Below are positions 36,709 through 48,164 of a stretch of DNA of 64,000 nt, one piece after another (position 1 is the first letter of the stretch; each line of letters begins with the position of its first letter). This stretch comes from Proteles cristata cristata. Its lineage: Eukaryota; Chordata; Mammalia; Carnivora; Hyaenidae. A model generated the notes under the pieces. The model did not search any database. It saw nothing but the letters and a program-made list of their open reading frames with translations, and had not been told where the DNA came from. The translations under genes were made by a program, and so were the position numbers. The DNA is taken from NCBI GenBank assembly GCA_017311185.1, contig JAESUZ010000353.1, positions 59,998 through 123,997 on the forward strand, read 5' to 3'.

Positions 36709-37529
36709 AGAGGGCAATTTAAATGCTGAAGGTTTATGTTGGAAATCTTAATAGGCAAAGATTTGAATACATGAAAAAAATCTCTTGCTTTGTAATATAT
36801 AAACTAAGTGTCTTAAAAATAACACTGTGAATATTCTCTTCATTATTCCTCATGGGATTCTAGGCATAGTGAAGAAAAGTTCCAGAGTGGAGCTCCCAAG
36901 GCCTTCAAAATAAATTGCACCACTTACCCAACCTTTCCAACTGTATTATTTAAAACACGTATGTGCTACTGTGGTTGAAGCATATGTAAATATGTGGATT
37001 TTTCCATATCCTGAAAAGGTTTGTTAATTTCATTTGGAAACCAAGTCAATGTATGTTTTCACTGCAAAGATCTTACTCCAGAGTACTGGCTCAGTAAGTT
37101 GCCTGGATTATTGAACCATAGAATGAATTCCAGTGACTCAAAGATGTGTGGAATTGCAGTGTTAGAAACTAGGACAATGCAGTGATTTTCTTATATAAAA
37201 CATCATCAATGGTGATACAAATATAAAAGGATACAATGGAAATTAAATTTAATGAAACATCCAGAGCCAAAAGAACTGGAAATAATATAACTTACAGACA
37301 CCACGACAAGGTGTCATGTATATATCAAGAAGAATGTGAGAGCACACTCAGTGTACTGAATGCTTTACCAAAAGGTTAAGGGCTCCACACTTTCTAAAGT
37401 AATTGCACACCACCAGCAACTTTGCCTAGGTCATGGTTTTCTCAAAATTAAATATTTGATGTCCGGTAAGATAAAACTCACTCTTACAGTTTAGTCTCAT
37501 ATATTTGAGCATTGCAAAGCATTTGAGTC

Positions 37530-37690
37530 ATTTTCAAAATCCTCAGAATAGTTCTCTCAGGTGAGAAGCATATATTGATATCCTATTTCATACTTGGAGA
37601 TTGAAGGATAAAATTTTTAAGTAATTATCTGTTTAAAGTTATGTAGCAGTTACACAGTAGGAGATAGAGTGACTTGTGAACCTTTTCTTG
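37530..37690 (-). mobile_element. MIR fragment
   Basis: CAGAATAGTTCTCTCAGGTG, CCTATTTCATACTTGGAGAT and GTTATGTAGCAGTTACACAG follow antisense MIR. Confidence 0.55.
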
Positions 37691-37743
37691 TAGGCAACAA
37701 AATATTTACTTTTAGACATGATATCAACAACTGACCCTGGAAA

Positions 37744-37783
37744 GTGGTTCAAATATATATATAGTGGTTCAAATATATATATA
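37744..37783. repeat. 20-bp perfect tandem duplication
   Basis: GTGGTTCAAATATATATATA occurs twice head to tail, followed by a short AT run. Confidence 0.85.
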
Positions 37784-38179
37784 CATATATAAAGCTCATC
37801 CATATGCATACTGTCATAAAGATGACACTGATGATTCTAATACATCTGGATGGTTATCAGCTTCGTATATTTGGGTATATACCACATATATCACAGGAGT
37901 CTAGACAAAACAAGAGAGTCTGAAAAAGCCCCCTGTCTTGAAATTTATTCTTAATTACTGTTCCTTTTTCAAATGCTTCTGGTTTGGATTATCTAATTGG
38001 ATAAAATGCATAAGAATGCAGACATTTAAAAAAATAACCAGATACTCTTCCGAGAGAAAGCTGAATGTTAGCCAATGATCTCAGCATGACTAAATGATCA
38101 CTAAATATATAGTTTCATGTTAAATACATCCATATATCTGGAGTTGCTTAGTCTATGATATGAGACAAATAGCCAAAAC

Positions 38180-38392
38180 CAGTGGTTCTCAACCAGAAAT
38201 AAATTTTACCCTTAGGGACATTTGACAATGTCTGAAGACAGCTTATCAAGACAGGGAAGGGGGCACTCAAGTGGCATCTAGATCAAGTGGGTAGAAGCCA
38301 GGGACACTGCTAAATATCGTACAGTTTACAGGACAGCCCCACAAGAAAGGACTATCCATCCCCCAAATGACAAAGCACAGGTCAAAGATAAG
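38180..38392 (+). mobile_element. MER5A (hAT-Charlie non-autonomous DNA transposon)
   Basis: It opens CAGTGGTTCTCAACCAGAAA and continues with GGGACATTTGACAATGTCTG, AGTGGGTAGAAGCCAGGGAC and TTTACAGGACAGCCCCACAA, the MER5A order. The right terminal inverted repeat is eroded. Confidence 0.85.
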
Positions 38393-38512
38393 GATTCTAA
38401 GAATCAGTCAATAGCTAATGAAGAACATTTAACTGAGACCAAGGAACTGAACCTCTGAAACATCAGGTAGTGTCAATCTTTCATAAGAACCAGTGCAAGA
38501 ACAGGGAGTTGA

Positions 38513-38732
38513 GTGGGGAGCCTGGGTGGCTCAGTCAGTTAAGCATCCGACTTCAGCTCAGGTCATGATCTCACGGTTCATGGGTTCAAGCCCCATGTCA
38601 GGCTCTGTGCTGACAGCTAGCTCAGTGGTTGGAGCCTGTCTTCAGATTCTGTGTCTCCCTCTTTCTCTGATCCTCCCCTGCTCATGCTGTCTCTATATCT
38701 CTCTCAAAAAAAAAATAATATATTAAAAGAAA
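38513..38732 (+). mobile_element. CAN-SINE
   Basis: Head GGGGAGCCTGGGTGGCTCAG. A perfect 16-bp target-site duplication AAGAACAGGGAGTTGA lies at 38497-38512 and 38733-38748. Confidence 0.95.
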
Positions 38733-39111
38733 AAGAACAGGGAGTTGAAGACTGATTCAAACTACTGTTGAAATAATTGTTCAGTATTACACAATATGTC
38801 TACTGTAAGATTAATGTGATAAAATTATACTCACAATTACTAATGGAAAACATTTTTATCTTTCTTGAGAAATCTGCTTCATTTCACTTTGAAAGTTGTC
38901 TTTGCTTTAATTTTGGCCGACAAAAATATTAAAGATTTATATTATCATATAATACAGTCTCAAAAACTATGTTATGTTATTAGTGTCTCTTAGTAATGTC
39001 TTTCATGTTTTCTCTTTCTTTTCAGCAGTCTTATCCCATTTCTTGCCTTTTAAATTGAAGTATGGATGACACACAATATTACAATAGTTTCAGGTATAAA
39101 ACATAGTGACT

Positions 39112-39347
39112 AGGGGCGCCTGGGTGGCTTAGTTGGTTAAGCGTCCGACTTTCGCTTAGGTCATGATCTCGCGGTTCGTGGGTTCGAGCCCCGCGTCGGG
39201 CTCTGTGCTGACTGCCAGCTCGGAGCCTGGAGCCTGTTTCAGATTCTGTGTTTCCCTCTCTCTCTGATCCTCTCCTGCTCGCGCTGTCTCTCTCTCTCTC
39301 TCTCTCTCTCTCTAGAAATAAATAAAAATAAAACAAAAACAAAAACA
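39112..39347 (+). mobile_element. CAN-SINE, first of a tandem pair
   Basis: Head GGGGCGCCTGGGTGGCTTAG, a long (TC)n, then TAGAAATAAATAAAAATAAA and an AAAAC run. A perfect 14-bp duplication AAAACATAGTGACT lies at 39098-39111 and 39348-39361. A second SINE starts 4 bp later. Confidence 0.95.
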
Positions 39348-39364
39348 AAAACATAGTGACTTGT

Positions 39365-39585
39365 GGGGCGCCTGGGTGGCTTAGTCCGTTAAGCGACCGA
39401 CTTTCGCTTAGGTCATTATCTCGCGGTTCGTGGGTTCGAGCCCCGCGTCAGGCTCTGTGCTGACTGCCAGCTCAGAGCCTGGAGCCTGTTTCAGAGTCTG
39501 CGTCTCCCTCTCTCTCTGACCCTCCCCTGCTCACGGTCTCTCTCTCTCTCTCTCTCTCAAAAGAAAAAAATAAACATTAAAAAAT
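39365..39585 (+). mobile_element. CAN-SINE, second of a tandem pair
   Basis: Complete head and body, ending CTCAAAAGAAAAAAATAAAC. It does not carry the TAGAAATAAATA tail of its neighbour, so the two are separate insertions rather than one duplication. No clear target-site duplication of its own. Confidence 0.93.
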
Positions 39586-39677
39586 TTTTAAAAGAAGCCT
39601 CTAAAATCCTTTATTATTTTTAAAGAAAAACAATGGGAATAAATGTGTATGCATGTATTAGAGTACATATGAGTAAG

Positions 39678-39801
39678 TTCCATATATGAGAACCACCAAC
39701 AGTAAAATAGAGAAGTAGATAGAGGAGATAGAGATAGATATCTATGAGGCAGATCTACATATAGACATCTATCTCATTATTGGTGGTTCTAATATATGGA
39801 A
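39678..39801. repeat. Hairpin-forming inverted repeat
   Basis: Two 22-bp arms (39678-39699 and 39780-39801) are reverse complements with one mismatch. The right arm contains TTGGTGGTTCT. The 80-nt interior contains further partial complementarity around GATAGATATCTATG. Confidence 0.7.
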
Positions 39802-41973
39802 AAATTTAGTTTAAAAAAATAAAAATAAAGTGTAGAGCTAGGATTCGAGGAAAATTAGGAGAGGACTAGTTTTCAAACCTGCCTTCCAGGAGAGTTCCTC
39901 TTGCCTATAGTTGGGAAGGAAAATCGAGGAAAGAGATTTAATGCTGGAAATAATTTACTTAGAAACCTGATGAAAAGGCTATGGAACGGGAGGTTTTAGA
40001 AGTCTCAGGCACCCTGTCTTCAGTTGGTTGGAGCTCTAGAGCAGTCAGTCTGGCCAGGTTTTCTGGAGGGCTGTGTCCCTGCCCCAGGCTGCCAGAAAAA
40101 ACACAGCTTCCATTTTCATTCTTGAGAAATGCCTGACAAAAAGAAATCTAAAGCAGAACCTGACATCAGTGAATCAGGAAAATGCAATTTTAAGTTTGCC
40201 AACCCTGTGACACAGAGAGGAGCATGTAAGTTGGGTGGGTATGATGGAAGATGCCAACAGGTTATCAAGCACTCTGATTATTAATGCACTGGAGGAGTGG
40301 AGATCATTGCTTCTCACAATGGCAGAATTGTTGTTTCCAGTTTATAACAGAGAACAGTTATTGCTTAAGTAGCTTAAACTTCCAATTCTCAGGTCGGGCC
40401 AATACAAAGGAAAAAGAAAATTTCTTTTAGGGGTGACAAAAGTCAGTTCTTGGTTTATAAATGTTAAAAGCATGTTGCTTTATAATAACTACAACAATTT
40501 TGTTCTGGTATCATAACCAGGTATCGCATCCTATGGGACAAGAAACAATACTCCATTGTTGCTGCTTGAAGCGCTCTCTTCTAAGACTTCCAAGTTCTAG
40601 ATAAATGGGACACTGATCTATTTCTCTGCGGGTGTTACTACTGAAGCCTTGTGCAAGCCTCCTTGGGCTCTTTCTCCTAGACAGAGTTCTGTCTCCCTCT
40701 TTAGTGTTAGTGTACCTATCTGCTTTTCTATTTATCTTCTCAGAAATTTAAAGTTTTGTCACAGAACTATAGTGTTCCTGAGATTGGAGAGATCCTCACA
40801 GTTTCCTCCAATTTTCCAAAACCCATGCAGGTTGCCAGTTACTTGGAACATTACTAACTGCTCTGTAGAAGACTAGACTATTATCCTCAAAGAGGTGAGG
40901 TTAATTACTGATCTAGAATTCTGACAGGGTATGAGAGTTGGAATGTGCAGGCTGTCCTGATCTATGGGACTCAGTGCAAAGGAGAAATAAAAGTCTACCT
41001 CTTGAGGAAAGATGGGCTCAGGGAGAAAGGCTTTATACAAAGGTCTGCAGATATGGATATTTGAGAGAACAGATGACGTTGGGAGGTAGAACATGGGAGA
41101 ATACCTGATCTAGTAGGAGGCAGAGAGCAGATTTTGTCAAATATTGCCTAGTAGACTCAAGGGAGAGACACATTAGTCAGATACATCTGGTTGGGGTGTT
41201 TATAGGATATATTAATAATTGTCAGCATTTCCCATGCTTGGAAAAAAAAATAGAGAATTCTGCAGAATGGGAACATATTTGCAAGTATGCCAATCGGCTG
41301 GTGGGTGATTTATCTCTAATTCTTGCCTGTAACTCAGGTCATTGCTTCTATCATAACTTGTAGTCTGACCAGACAACCATTTCCAAATCATCACTCTTCT
41401 CTGGCTAATTCTGCAATAGTTCAAATTCCAGTTATAGTGTATGACTAGAAACAAGTTTTAACAAAATAAAAAAAAAATGAAGATTTTTCTGATTTATTTT
41501 AGTGTTTGCTACAATTATCTTAAAGGCAAAATTGATAAATCAAAGACAAATGAGTGGAAAATTCACAAGGATAAAATGCAAAGGTGAAGATAAAAAGAGT
41601 GACATTTCCTTGGAATGGTTAGAATACAGAAGTCACAGTGATTGATTAGAGTCTCTTAAACCACCAATCATTATACTGACTAATTTGAAAAATAAAATGA
41701 TTTAAGATAACCCTTTGAAAAAGTTTAAATAAGTCACTGTATTATAGCCTTATTAATTATATGCCTATCTATATTGTAAAATTATACTATCATTTAATCA
41801 TCTTAGTTTTTTAATGACTGCTTTCTTAGTTTTACATCATATATTCTTCTAATTATTTATATTTGAAGGTCATTGTGTATTCATTCTCTTAGTCATTTTC
41901 ATCACAGTCACCTCTTCAACTTAAATTACTTTGTTTTCTAATTCTTGCTTTAAAATCTTCCTGTTTCAATGTA
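39802..41973. other. No gene seen
   Basis: Unassigned. It is somewhat less AT-rich around 39990-41100, but holds no open frame with recognisable motifs. Confidence 0.5.
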
Positions 41974-42174
41974 TTTTTTATTTTTTTTTAATTTTTTAAA
42001 GAGAGGCAGAGCACAAGCTGGGGAAGGACAGAGAACGAGGGAGACACAGAATTAAAAGAAAGCTCCAGGCTCTGAGCTGTCAGCACAGAGCCCAATATAG
42101 GGCTGGAACTCACCAACTGTGAGATCATGACCTGAGCCGAAATCAAACACTCGATTGAGCCACCCAGGCACCTC
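41974..42174 (-). mobile_element. CAN-SINE, diverged
   Basis: Complement of the SINE body (GCTCCAGGCTCTGAGCTGTC, GCACAGAGCCCAATATAGGG) ending in GAGCCACCCAGGCACC, with poly-T on the left. Confidence 0.9.
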
Positions 42175-42761
42175 ATGTGAAGAACTATTTTAAATATCAA
42201 GTATGAAACATATTTTTATCTTTCTATCTTTGACTCTTTTCATTCAGAAAGATCCTATCTTGAATATTTTTCTTTTTCTTACCATCAGATGACATTTATT
42301 GGAAGTACTTTATTTCATTTATCTGTGTACACAAAGAGAGACAAATCACTGGATGTGGTTTTGACTTTTTCAGGTAAATAATCGAGGAGTTAGATATTCA
42401 GATACATTCAAGGGATATAAAAAATTACCCAAGAGTTTCTGCCATAACTGTTTCCTGAGTTAGTTAAGACTGGTATAACCTTGCTCTACTGTACACAAGT
42501 ATGCATATGTATATAAGTCTCAAAGTCTTAAGTAACATCATTTCTGCAAAGACAATAATAGTGAATAAAAAAAGGTATGAATGTCTAAAAGAAAAAAAGG
42601 AAAAGGAAAGGCAATAATGAAAAGAAGACTTTTCTTCTTCTATCTGCTCGGTCTCTATTTGTGCAGCAGGTGACAGTGCAATTAAATAAAAGATGACAGA
42701 TTTTTTTTTTCAAAGACTATAACATCTTCAGCCTCTACAAACACTGGAAATGTAATAGAAG

Positions 42762-42993
42762 AGGGGCGCGCCTGGGTGGCTTAGTCGGTTAAGGGTCCGA
42801 CTTTCGCTTAGGTCATGATCTCGCGGTTCGTGGGTTCAAGCCCTGCGTCGGGCTCTGTGCTGACTGCCAGCTCAGAGCCTGGAGCCTGTTTCAGTCTGTG
42901 ACTCCCTCTCTCTCTGACCCTCCCCGGCTCACGCTGTCTCTCTCTCTCCCTAGAAATAAAAACCTTAAAAGAAAAATTATTTAAAAAAAAAAA
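42762..42993 (+). mobile_element. CAN-SINE, young subfamily, with a 2-bp head insertion
   Basis: The head reads GGGGCGCGCCTGGGTGGCTT, with an extra GC compared with its relatives. A perfect 16-bp duplication GGAAATGTAATAGAAG lies at 42746-42761 and 42994-43009. It carries the TTCAGTCTGTGACTCCC marker and the TAGAAATAAA junction. Confidence 0.95.
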
Positions 42994-43009
42994 GGAAATG
43001 TAATAGAAG

Positions 43010-43707
43010 GAATTGTGTTAGTAAAATATAGACACAACATTCAAATGCCATGTTTAACCATCCTATAGTCAGGTTTTCTTATTATAGTACACTTACATTT
43101 CATGCATCACATTACTGAGATGAATGATGATGAACTTTATTCTCCCATGAAGGAAGGTTACATCTCTTTCCCCTTTCCTCCCCACTCCATGCTCCAGTTT
43201 GATGAAGGCGCTCCTTGAAGCTTTCTGACAACTTGGAACTTGCTTGGCTTTTATTTAAGACTCATGCAAACTCAACTTACTCTACCACACCAACTCCTTA
43301 GTAACTGGGAATGACTGTTTCTTTAGCCCACAAGCAGTAAGTGGATGGTTAACTGGTAGGAAAAAGGAATACAAAAATACAGAAAGGGAAATACCTAGCT
43401 AAAGGTCTCCATCAGTTGTAACAGATCGTGATCACCATGGCTTTATAAATTCATAGCTTTTACTTGGGTTGCCAGGGTAAAAGGAAGACAGGATCTTTAG
43501 AGCATGAATAGGAGATTTTAAAATGTCTTATATTTCTATTTCTACTCTATTAATAGAATTTTCAAATATACTATGTGATTTTATTGCTTTATTTTCAAAC
43601 ATTTTTTTAATAATCCATTGTAGTTGAAAGTATGGGCCGACCCACAGCCACTGTAAGCGTAGAAACTGAAGGTCAGTTTCTCTCCAGCTACTCAAAATAA
43701 GAGGATT
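43010..43707. other. No gene seen
   Basis: Unassigned. Confidence 0.5.
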
Positions 43708-43908
43708 ATTTTTTTAAATGTTTAACATTTATTAATTTTTGAGAGAAAGAGAGAGCAGGACTGGGCACAGAGAGAGGGAAACACAGAATGTGAAGCAGGC
43801 TCCAGGCTGTCGGCACAGAGCCTGACACTGAACTCCAACTCACTAGCCGTGAGATCATGACCTGAGCTGAAGTGGGATGCTTAACTAATTGAGTCACCAG
43901 CCCCCTCA
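43708..43908 (-). mobile_element. CAN-SINE, diverged
   Basis: Complement of the SINE body (CTGTCGGCACAGAGCCTGAC, TGAGATCATGACCTGAGCTG), with the head eroded to CACCAGCCCCCTC. It adjoins the truncated L1 at 43920. Confidence 0.88.
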
Positions 43909-43919
43909 AAGAGGACCAT

Positions 43920-44400
43920 TTTATTTTTTTTTTTGACAAAGAGTTTATTGTCAAATTAGTTTCCACATAACACCCAGTGCTCATCCCCACAAGTGTCCTC
44001 CTCCATGCCCATTCCCCCTCCCCCCACATCCATCAGTCCTCAGTTTGTTTCTCAGCATTCAAGAGTCTCTCATGGTTTGCCTCTCTTCCTTCCCCCACCA
44101 TTTCCCACCTTCTTCTCCCCCTTGGTCCTCAGTTAAGTTCCTCCTAATCCTCCTGTATGTGCAAACATATGATATTTGTCCTTCTCTGCCTGACTTATTT
44201 CGCTCAGCATAACACCCTCAAGGTCCATCCATGGCCATCCACACATGGCCAGATTTCATTCTTTCTCATTGCCATGTAGTATTCCATCATATAGATAAAC
44301 CACATCTTCTTGATCCATTCGGTCGCTGATGGACACTTAGGCTCTTTCCATGTTTTGGCTATTGTGGAAAGTGCTGCTATGAACATTGGGGTACATGTGC
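43920..44400 (-). mobile_element. 5'-truncated L1 insertion, 3' end only
   Basis: It starts with a poly-T tract (about 43920-43935). It aligns with the 3'UTR of the large L1 (2041-2520), as in ACACCCAGTGCTCATCCCCA. The last codons of ORF2 are readable at 44386-44204 (FIAALSTIAKTWKEPKCPSA, EWIKKMW). It abuts a degenerate SINE on its left. Confidence 0.88.
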
Positions 44401-44639
44401 TTGATTTAGCCCATCCCAGAGTATTCTCGAGGCTGGGGTGGCTTTCTGGGTATCATTTCCCAAAAGCATTGAAAGTACAAGTATTGGTAGCAGCAGACTG
44501 GGACAGATAGCAACAATCATGATGCACCACAAACAGAATGTAAAGAGAAATGTGATTTCAGTTCAGAAAAGGGATATAATTGATGAACATAACAGCTTAT
44601 GAGGGCATGTTTTATGATCAGGATCTGAAGATTAGTGTG

Positions 44640-44703
44640 CTCCATTTAGTTGTAATCTCAAATGTGGTAGCTTCCCAATAAACATTGTTTGAATGATGAA
44701 TGG
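44640..44703 (+). mobile_element. L2 3' end remnant
   Basis: GCTTCCCAATAAACATTGTT followed by TGAATGATGAATGG matches the sense terminus of L2. Confidence 0.5.
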
Positions 44704-44906
44704 ACCTATACAAAGATGTCTGGGTAGATGAATGGAATGAAAATGTTCTACGTTTTATTCTTATATATTGTAACGTGATTCTTACTTAGTCTTTGTGCCT
44801 ATTTCTGTGTGTAATACTTATGTCCATAATAGAACCGTAAGACCCTCTTCTACTTTTATAATAGCCAATGTTATGTATGTGTGTGTATATATACATAACA
44901 TTTTTT

Positions 44907-45126
44907 TAATTTTTTTAATGTTTTTTATTATTTCTAGAACAGAGAGAGAGAGACAGTGTGAGTAAGGGAGGGTCAGAGAGAGAGGAAGTCACAGATTTGA
45001 AACAGGCTCCAGGCTCTGAGCTGGCAGTCAGCACAGAGCCCGACGCGGGGTTCGAACCCACGAACCGCGAGATCATGACCTAAGCGAAAGTCGGACGCTC
45101 AACCAACTAAGCCACCCAGGCGCCCC
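44907..45126 (-). mobile_element. CAN-SINE, young subfamily
   Basis: Ends GCCACCCAGGCGCCCC. The target-site duplication TATACATAACATTTTT flanks it (from 44890 and from 45127). It carries the TTATTTCTAG tail-junction marker. Confidence 0.94.
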
Positions 45127-45249
45127 TATACATAACATTTTTTAAAAATGCTTCTTACTTAAGTTGTGATTTCATACTGCTTTCTGATTTTCTATGGAAT
45201 GAGGGAAGTCATGAAAATGTGCAGTTGAATACAGATTATTACTGAGAAA

Positions 45250-45410
45250 TGGACTAGCAATTTAATATAACCACATTAAATCTTCATAATGATCCATGAT
45301 ATATATATTTATTGGAGGATATGGAAACTAAGGTTCAGAAAGTTTAAGGAAAAAAACAACAACAATGACCAGGATCACACACAAAGTAGCTCCATCTGAA
45401 TTTAAAAGTA
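45250..45410 (-). mobile_element. MIR fragment
   Basis: TCTTCATAATGATCCATGAT, GGAAACTAAGGTTCAGAAAG and CAGGATCACACACAAAGTAG follow antisense MIR in order. Confidence 0.6.
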
Positions 45411-45714
45411 GTTCTATTGAAATGTGAAACCTGGTCTGTCTTTTCTTAAAGCCAGGATATTTTTAAATACTATCTCCACGCAGAAAATAATAATTGAGAG
45501 AATTATGAATACAGTAATGGCATTAATACTTCAAGTTTAAATCAAAGGCTTTTGATTACACTACATTTTCATGCCAGTTTTCCTCATGTACAAGATTTAA
45601 AGAAGTAAAAATTAAAAAGAAAACTTGGAATAATACTGATACGTGCAGGAAGTTTAAATTTCTTGTGTAACAAAGTAGATAGCTTAAATGTATGTAATAA
45701 AGACTAAAAAGCAT

Positions 45715-45880
45715 TTATTTTGCAAATGCTAGGTGCTATACTCTTACACATACTCCACTTCATTATTTTAGATTAAAACCCTAGACTACATAGATATTCA
45801 AACTCTTAAATGATAAAACCGAATTACAGAAAATACAAATGAGAGGAAGGAATGACATTCAAATTCAGAATCAATACTTT
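45715..45880 (-). mobile_element. MIR fragment
   Basis: GCTAGGTGCTATACTCTTAC and the following degenerate stretch resemble antisense MIR. Confidence 0.45.
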
Positions 45881-46247
45881 CAACACAGAGATTTGTTTTT
45901 CTTTCAGTTATAGATCCTGAATCTGTTCCAATTGTTTAGTAACATTTTTTATAATGCATTAATGACAAATTTAAACTAACTTCAATATTGCTTCTAAATA
46001 CAAAGATAAATTAACCAAAAAATGAACTGTTAAGATTACATCCTATCATCTAAAAATTGATTAAATCCTATTTTTAAATGGAACCAGAGTATTTCATCTC
46101 ACTTGGATTCTGTCATTATCTGCTTAATACTGCAGATTTGCAAATATGCCAACATATTTTATATGTCATAATTTATTTCTAAATAGTGAGAGGATGCTTG
46201 TACCGAAGGTATGTGATAAAACCAAGAGGGAAAGAACAGGTTAATAA

Positions 46248-46322
46248 TATGCATCATGAATGAGTTAGGTCCTACACACGAGATCTGATTTTATCCTCAT
46301 TATAACCCTATGAGGTAGAGAT
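46248..46322 (-). mobile_element. MIR fragment
   Basis: TTATCCTCATTATAACCCTA followed by TGAGGTAGAGATTTTC is a clear antisense MIR match. Confidence 0.6.
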
Positions 46323-46417
46323 TTTCAATTATAGTTAACTGAGAAATACTGATAACTGAGAAATAGAGAAGTTCTAAATATATTAGTATACATTACACTT
46401 TTGCTCGTGTTCAAAAT

Positions 46418-46449
<32 letters not shown>

Positions 46450-46466
46450 CACACGCACATACACAG
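46418..46466. repeat. Interrupted (CA)n microsatellite
   Basis: CA units broken by CG and TA steps, which lowers slippage. Confidence 0.93.
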
Positions 46467-48164
46467 ACATGCAGTATGTTGAAAACCATCATAATTTTTC
46501 TTCCTATTACCAATCTCTGCCTAACCTACACTCCTAACACCCTAAGGGCTACAGGGACTTGGATGCAGTGCAGCCTGAGGGTAATATAGACATTGCCTGT
46601 CAAGACTTAGCAAGATGAAGATAAGAGCTTACATGGCACCAACTCCCATGTGCTGGGGGAAAAACTGTAACAAATGTTTCCACTTGCTTCTATGTCCATT
46701 TTTACAAGCAATACTTGCACATACCCATACAATATTTCATGCTCATTTTTATAATATTTGTAAAAAACAAATAATCATTTGAAAATAATCTGTGAGGAAG
46801 GATTGGAAAATTAACATTGTCAGGGGCTTATCCACAAAATTGTCCTGAATAATACCCTCTCCAGGAACCCTTGAAGTTGTTCTTATCTCTGTTTCTAGAC
46901 AGCTTCAGGAGGATCATAAAATCTCTCAAGTCACCATTACCTGGATTGCTGCTTGTCCTCATTATGTTACTCTAAGTCTCTCCAGAGATTTGACTAAAAG
47001 GGTATTTATTGTATGGGATATATTGCAAGTTATTAATGTTATAAATTATTGCTTTGAACTAAATCTACATGTTGACATGTCTGACACTCCCATTACATGA
47101 TAGATTTTCTGTTCCTTAAAAGCAGGAGACATTTCTTATCTTCTTTGTTTCATAGCACTTAACCCAGTTCTTGTTGCAAAGAACTTACTCAAATAAGAGT
47201 TTATTGACCTAAACTACATAGAATTCTTTAGTGAGAAAATAACTATGTCTTAGAAATAATGAACCAATTTCCTCTTAAACTACTTTGGTGCTTTAATACT
47301 CCCTCAGGAAGCTGATGTACAGATGAGGAATAATTCTGAATCCATAGAGAACTAACATTGACACACACCCTGTAATGGAGGTCAACCTGTTGACTTTCCC
47401 CAAATAGAACACAATTTTTTTTCTTGCCAAGGGGAGCTATTCCACTTACCATTAGATCCATGGGAAATCCAGAAGGTGGTAATAAAAGTATCAAGTTTAA
47501 ATTTAAACATATATGAGAAGTGCAGGGCCTTATTTGATATACTTACTTAAATTCACTAAGACAATTTTATTGGGATAGATTGATACATAGAAAGAGTCTC
47601 TCTGGACATAAAGTCTCTATATATGCTTTAAGAAATTAAAAGTATTTCCTTTCAGCACAGGAATTATCTTGTAGATATACTGCCATTCTAGAATGGATGT
47701 ATTTGCATTTTAAAGTAAATGAACATAGCTTGAGCAAGTAGTTAGGATTTAATAAATGAGTAATAATATATTTAAGTATCCACAACCAGGCTCAATTCTA
47801 AAATAAATGTTAAAAAAAATGAAGGATTCAACAAGAGTCACATGTCATAATTGGTAGTTTCTTACATATTACAATACACGAACGGAATATCCATTTTCAT
47901 GGACTTGGCAAGAGTCCCTTCTGAGGAAGGTGGATTCTACATTTAAATATTTTTATTCCCTCTTTGAACAAACAGCTATTAGGGAATGATGTTCCTCAAT
48001 AATACTTCCTTACATTTGGTGTCTTGCTGTAGAATTATAAGAAAAAAATATGTATCCCTGGTTTCCAGAAATGTTTCACAAATAAGGAAATAATAAAATC
48101 TTTTCTGTATACAGAAACATACAAAATTAAGGAATGTTGGGAATTTTTACTTTGTGGTTTCAAA
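46467..48164. other. No gene seen
   Basis: Unassigned apart from the L2 remnant at 47085-47210. Confidence 0.5.
47085..47210 (+). mobile_element. L2 3' end remnant
   Basis: CTTAAAAGCAGGAGACATTT, ATAGCACTTAACCCAGTTCT and AATAAGAGTTTATTGACC follow the sense L2 3' consensus order. Confidence 0.5.

Larger units (their letters stand above)
36721..38179. other. No gene seen
   Basis: Unassigned apart from a MIR fragment (37530-37690) and the 20-bp tandem duplication (37744-37783). Confidence 0.5.

Noticed and set aside
39113..39190. tRNA-like sequence with A and B box resemblance
   Set aside because: It is the tRNA-derived head of a SINE, as at the other SINE sites, and not a functional tRNA gene.
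40140..40330. Possible processed pseudogene
   Set aside because: The stretch has a coding-like feel, but I could not read a recognisable protein or a poly(A) tail with flanking duplication.
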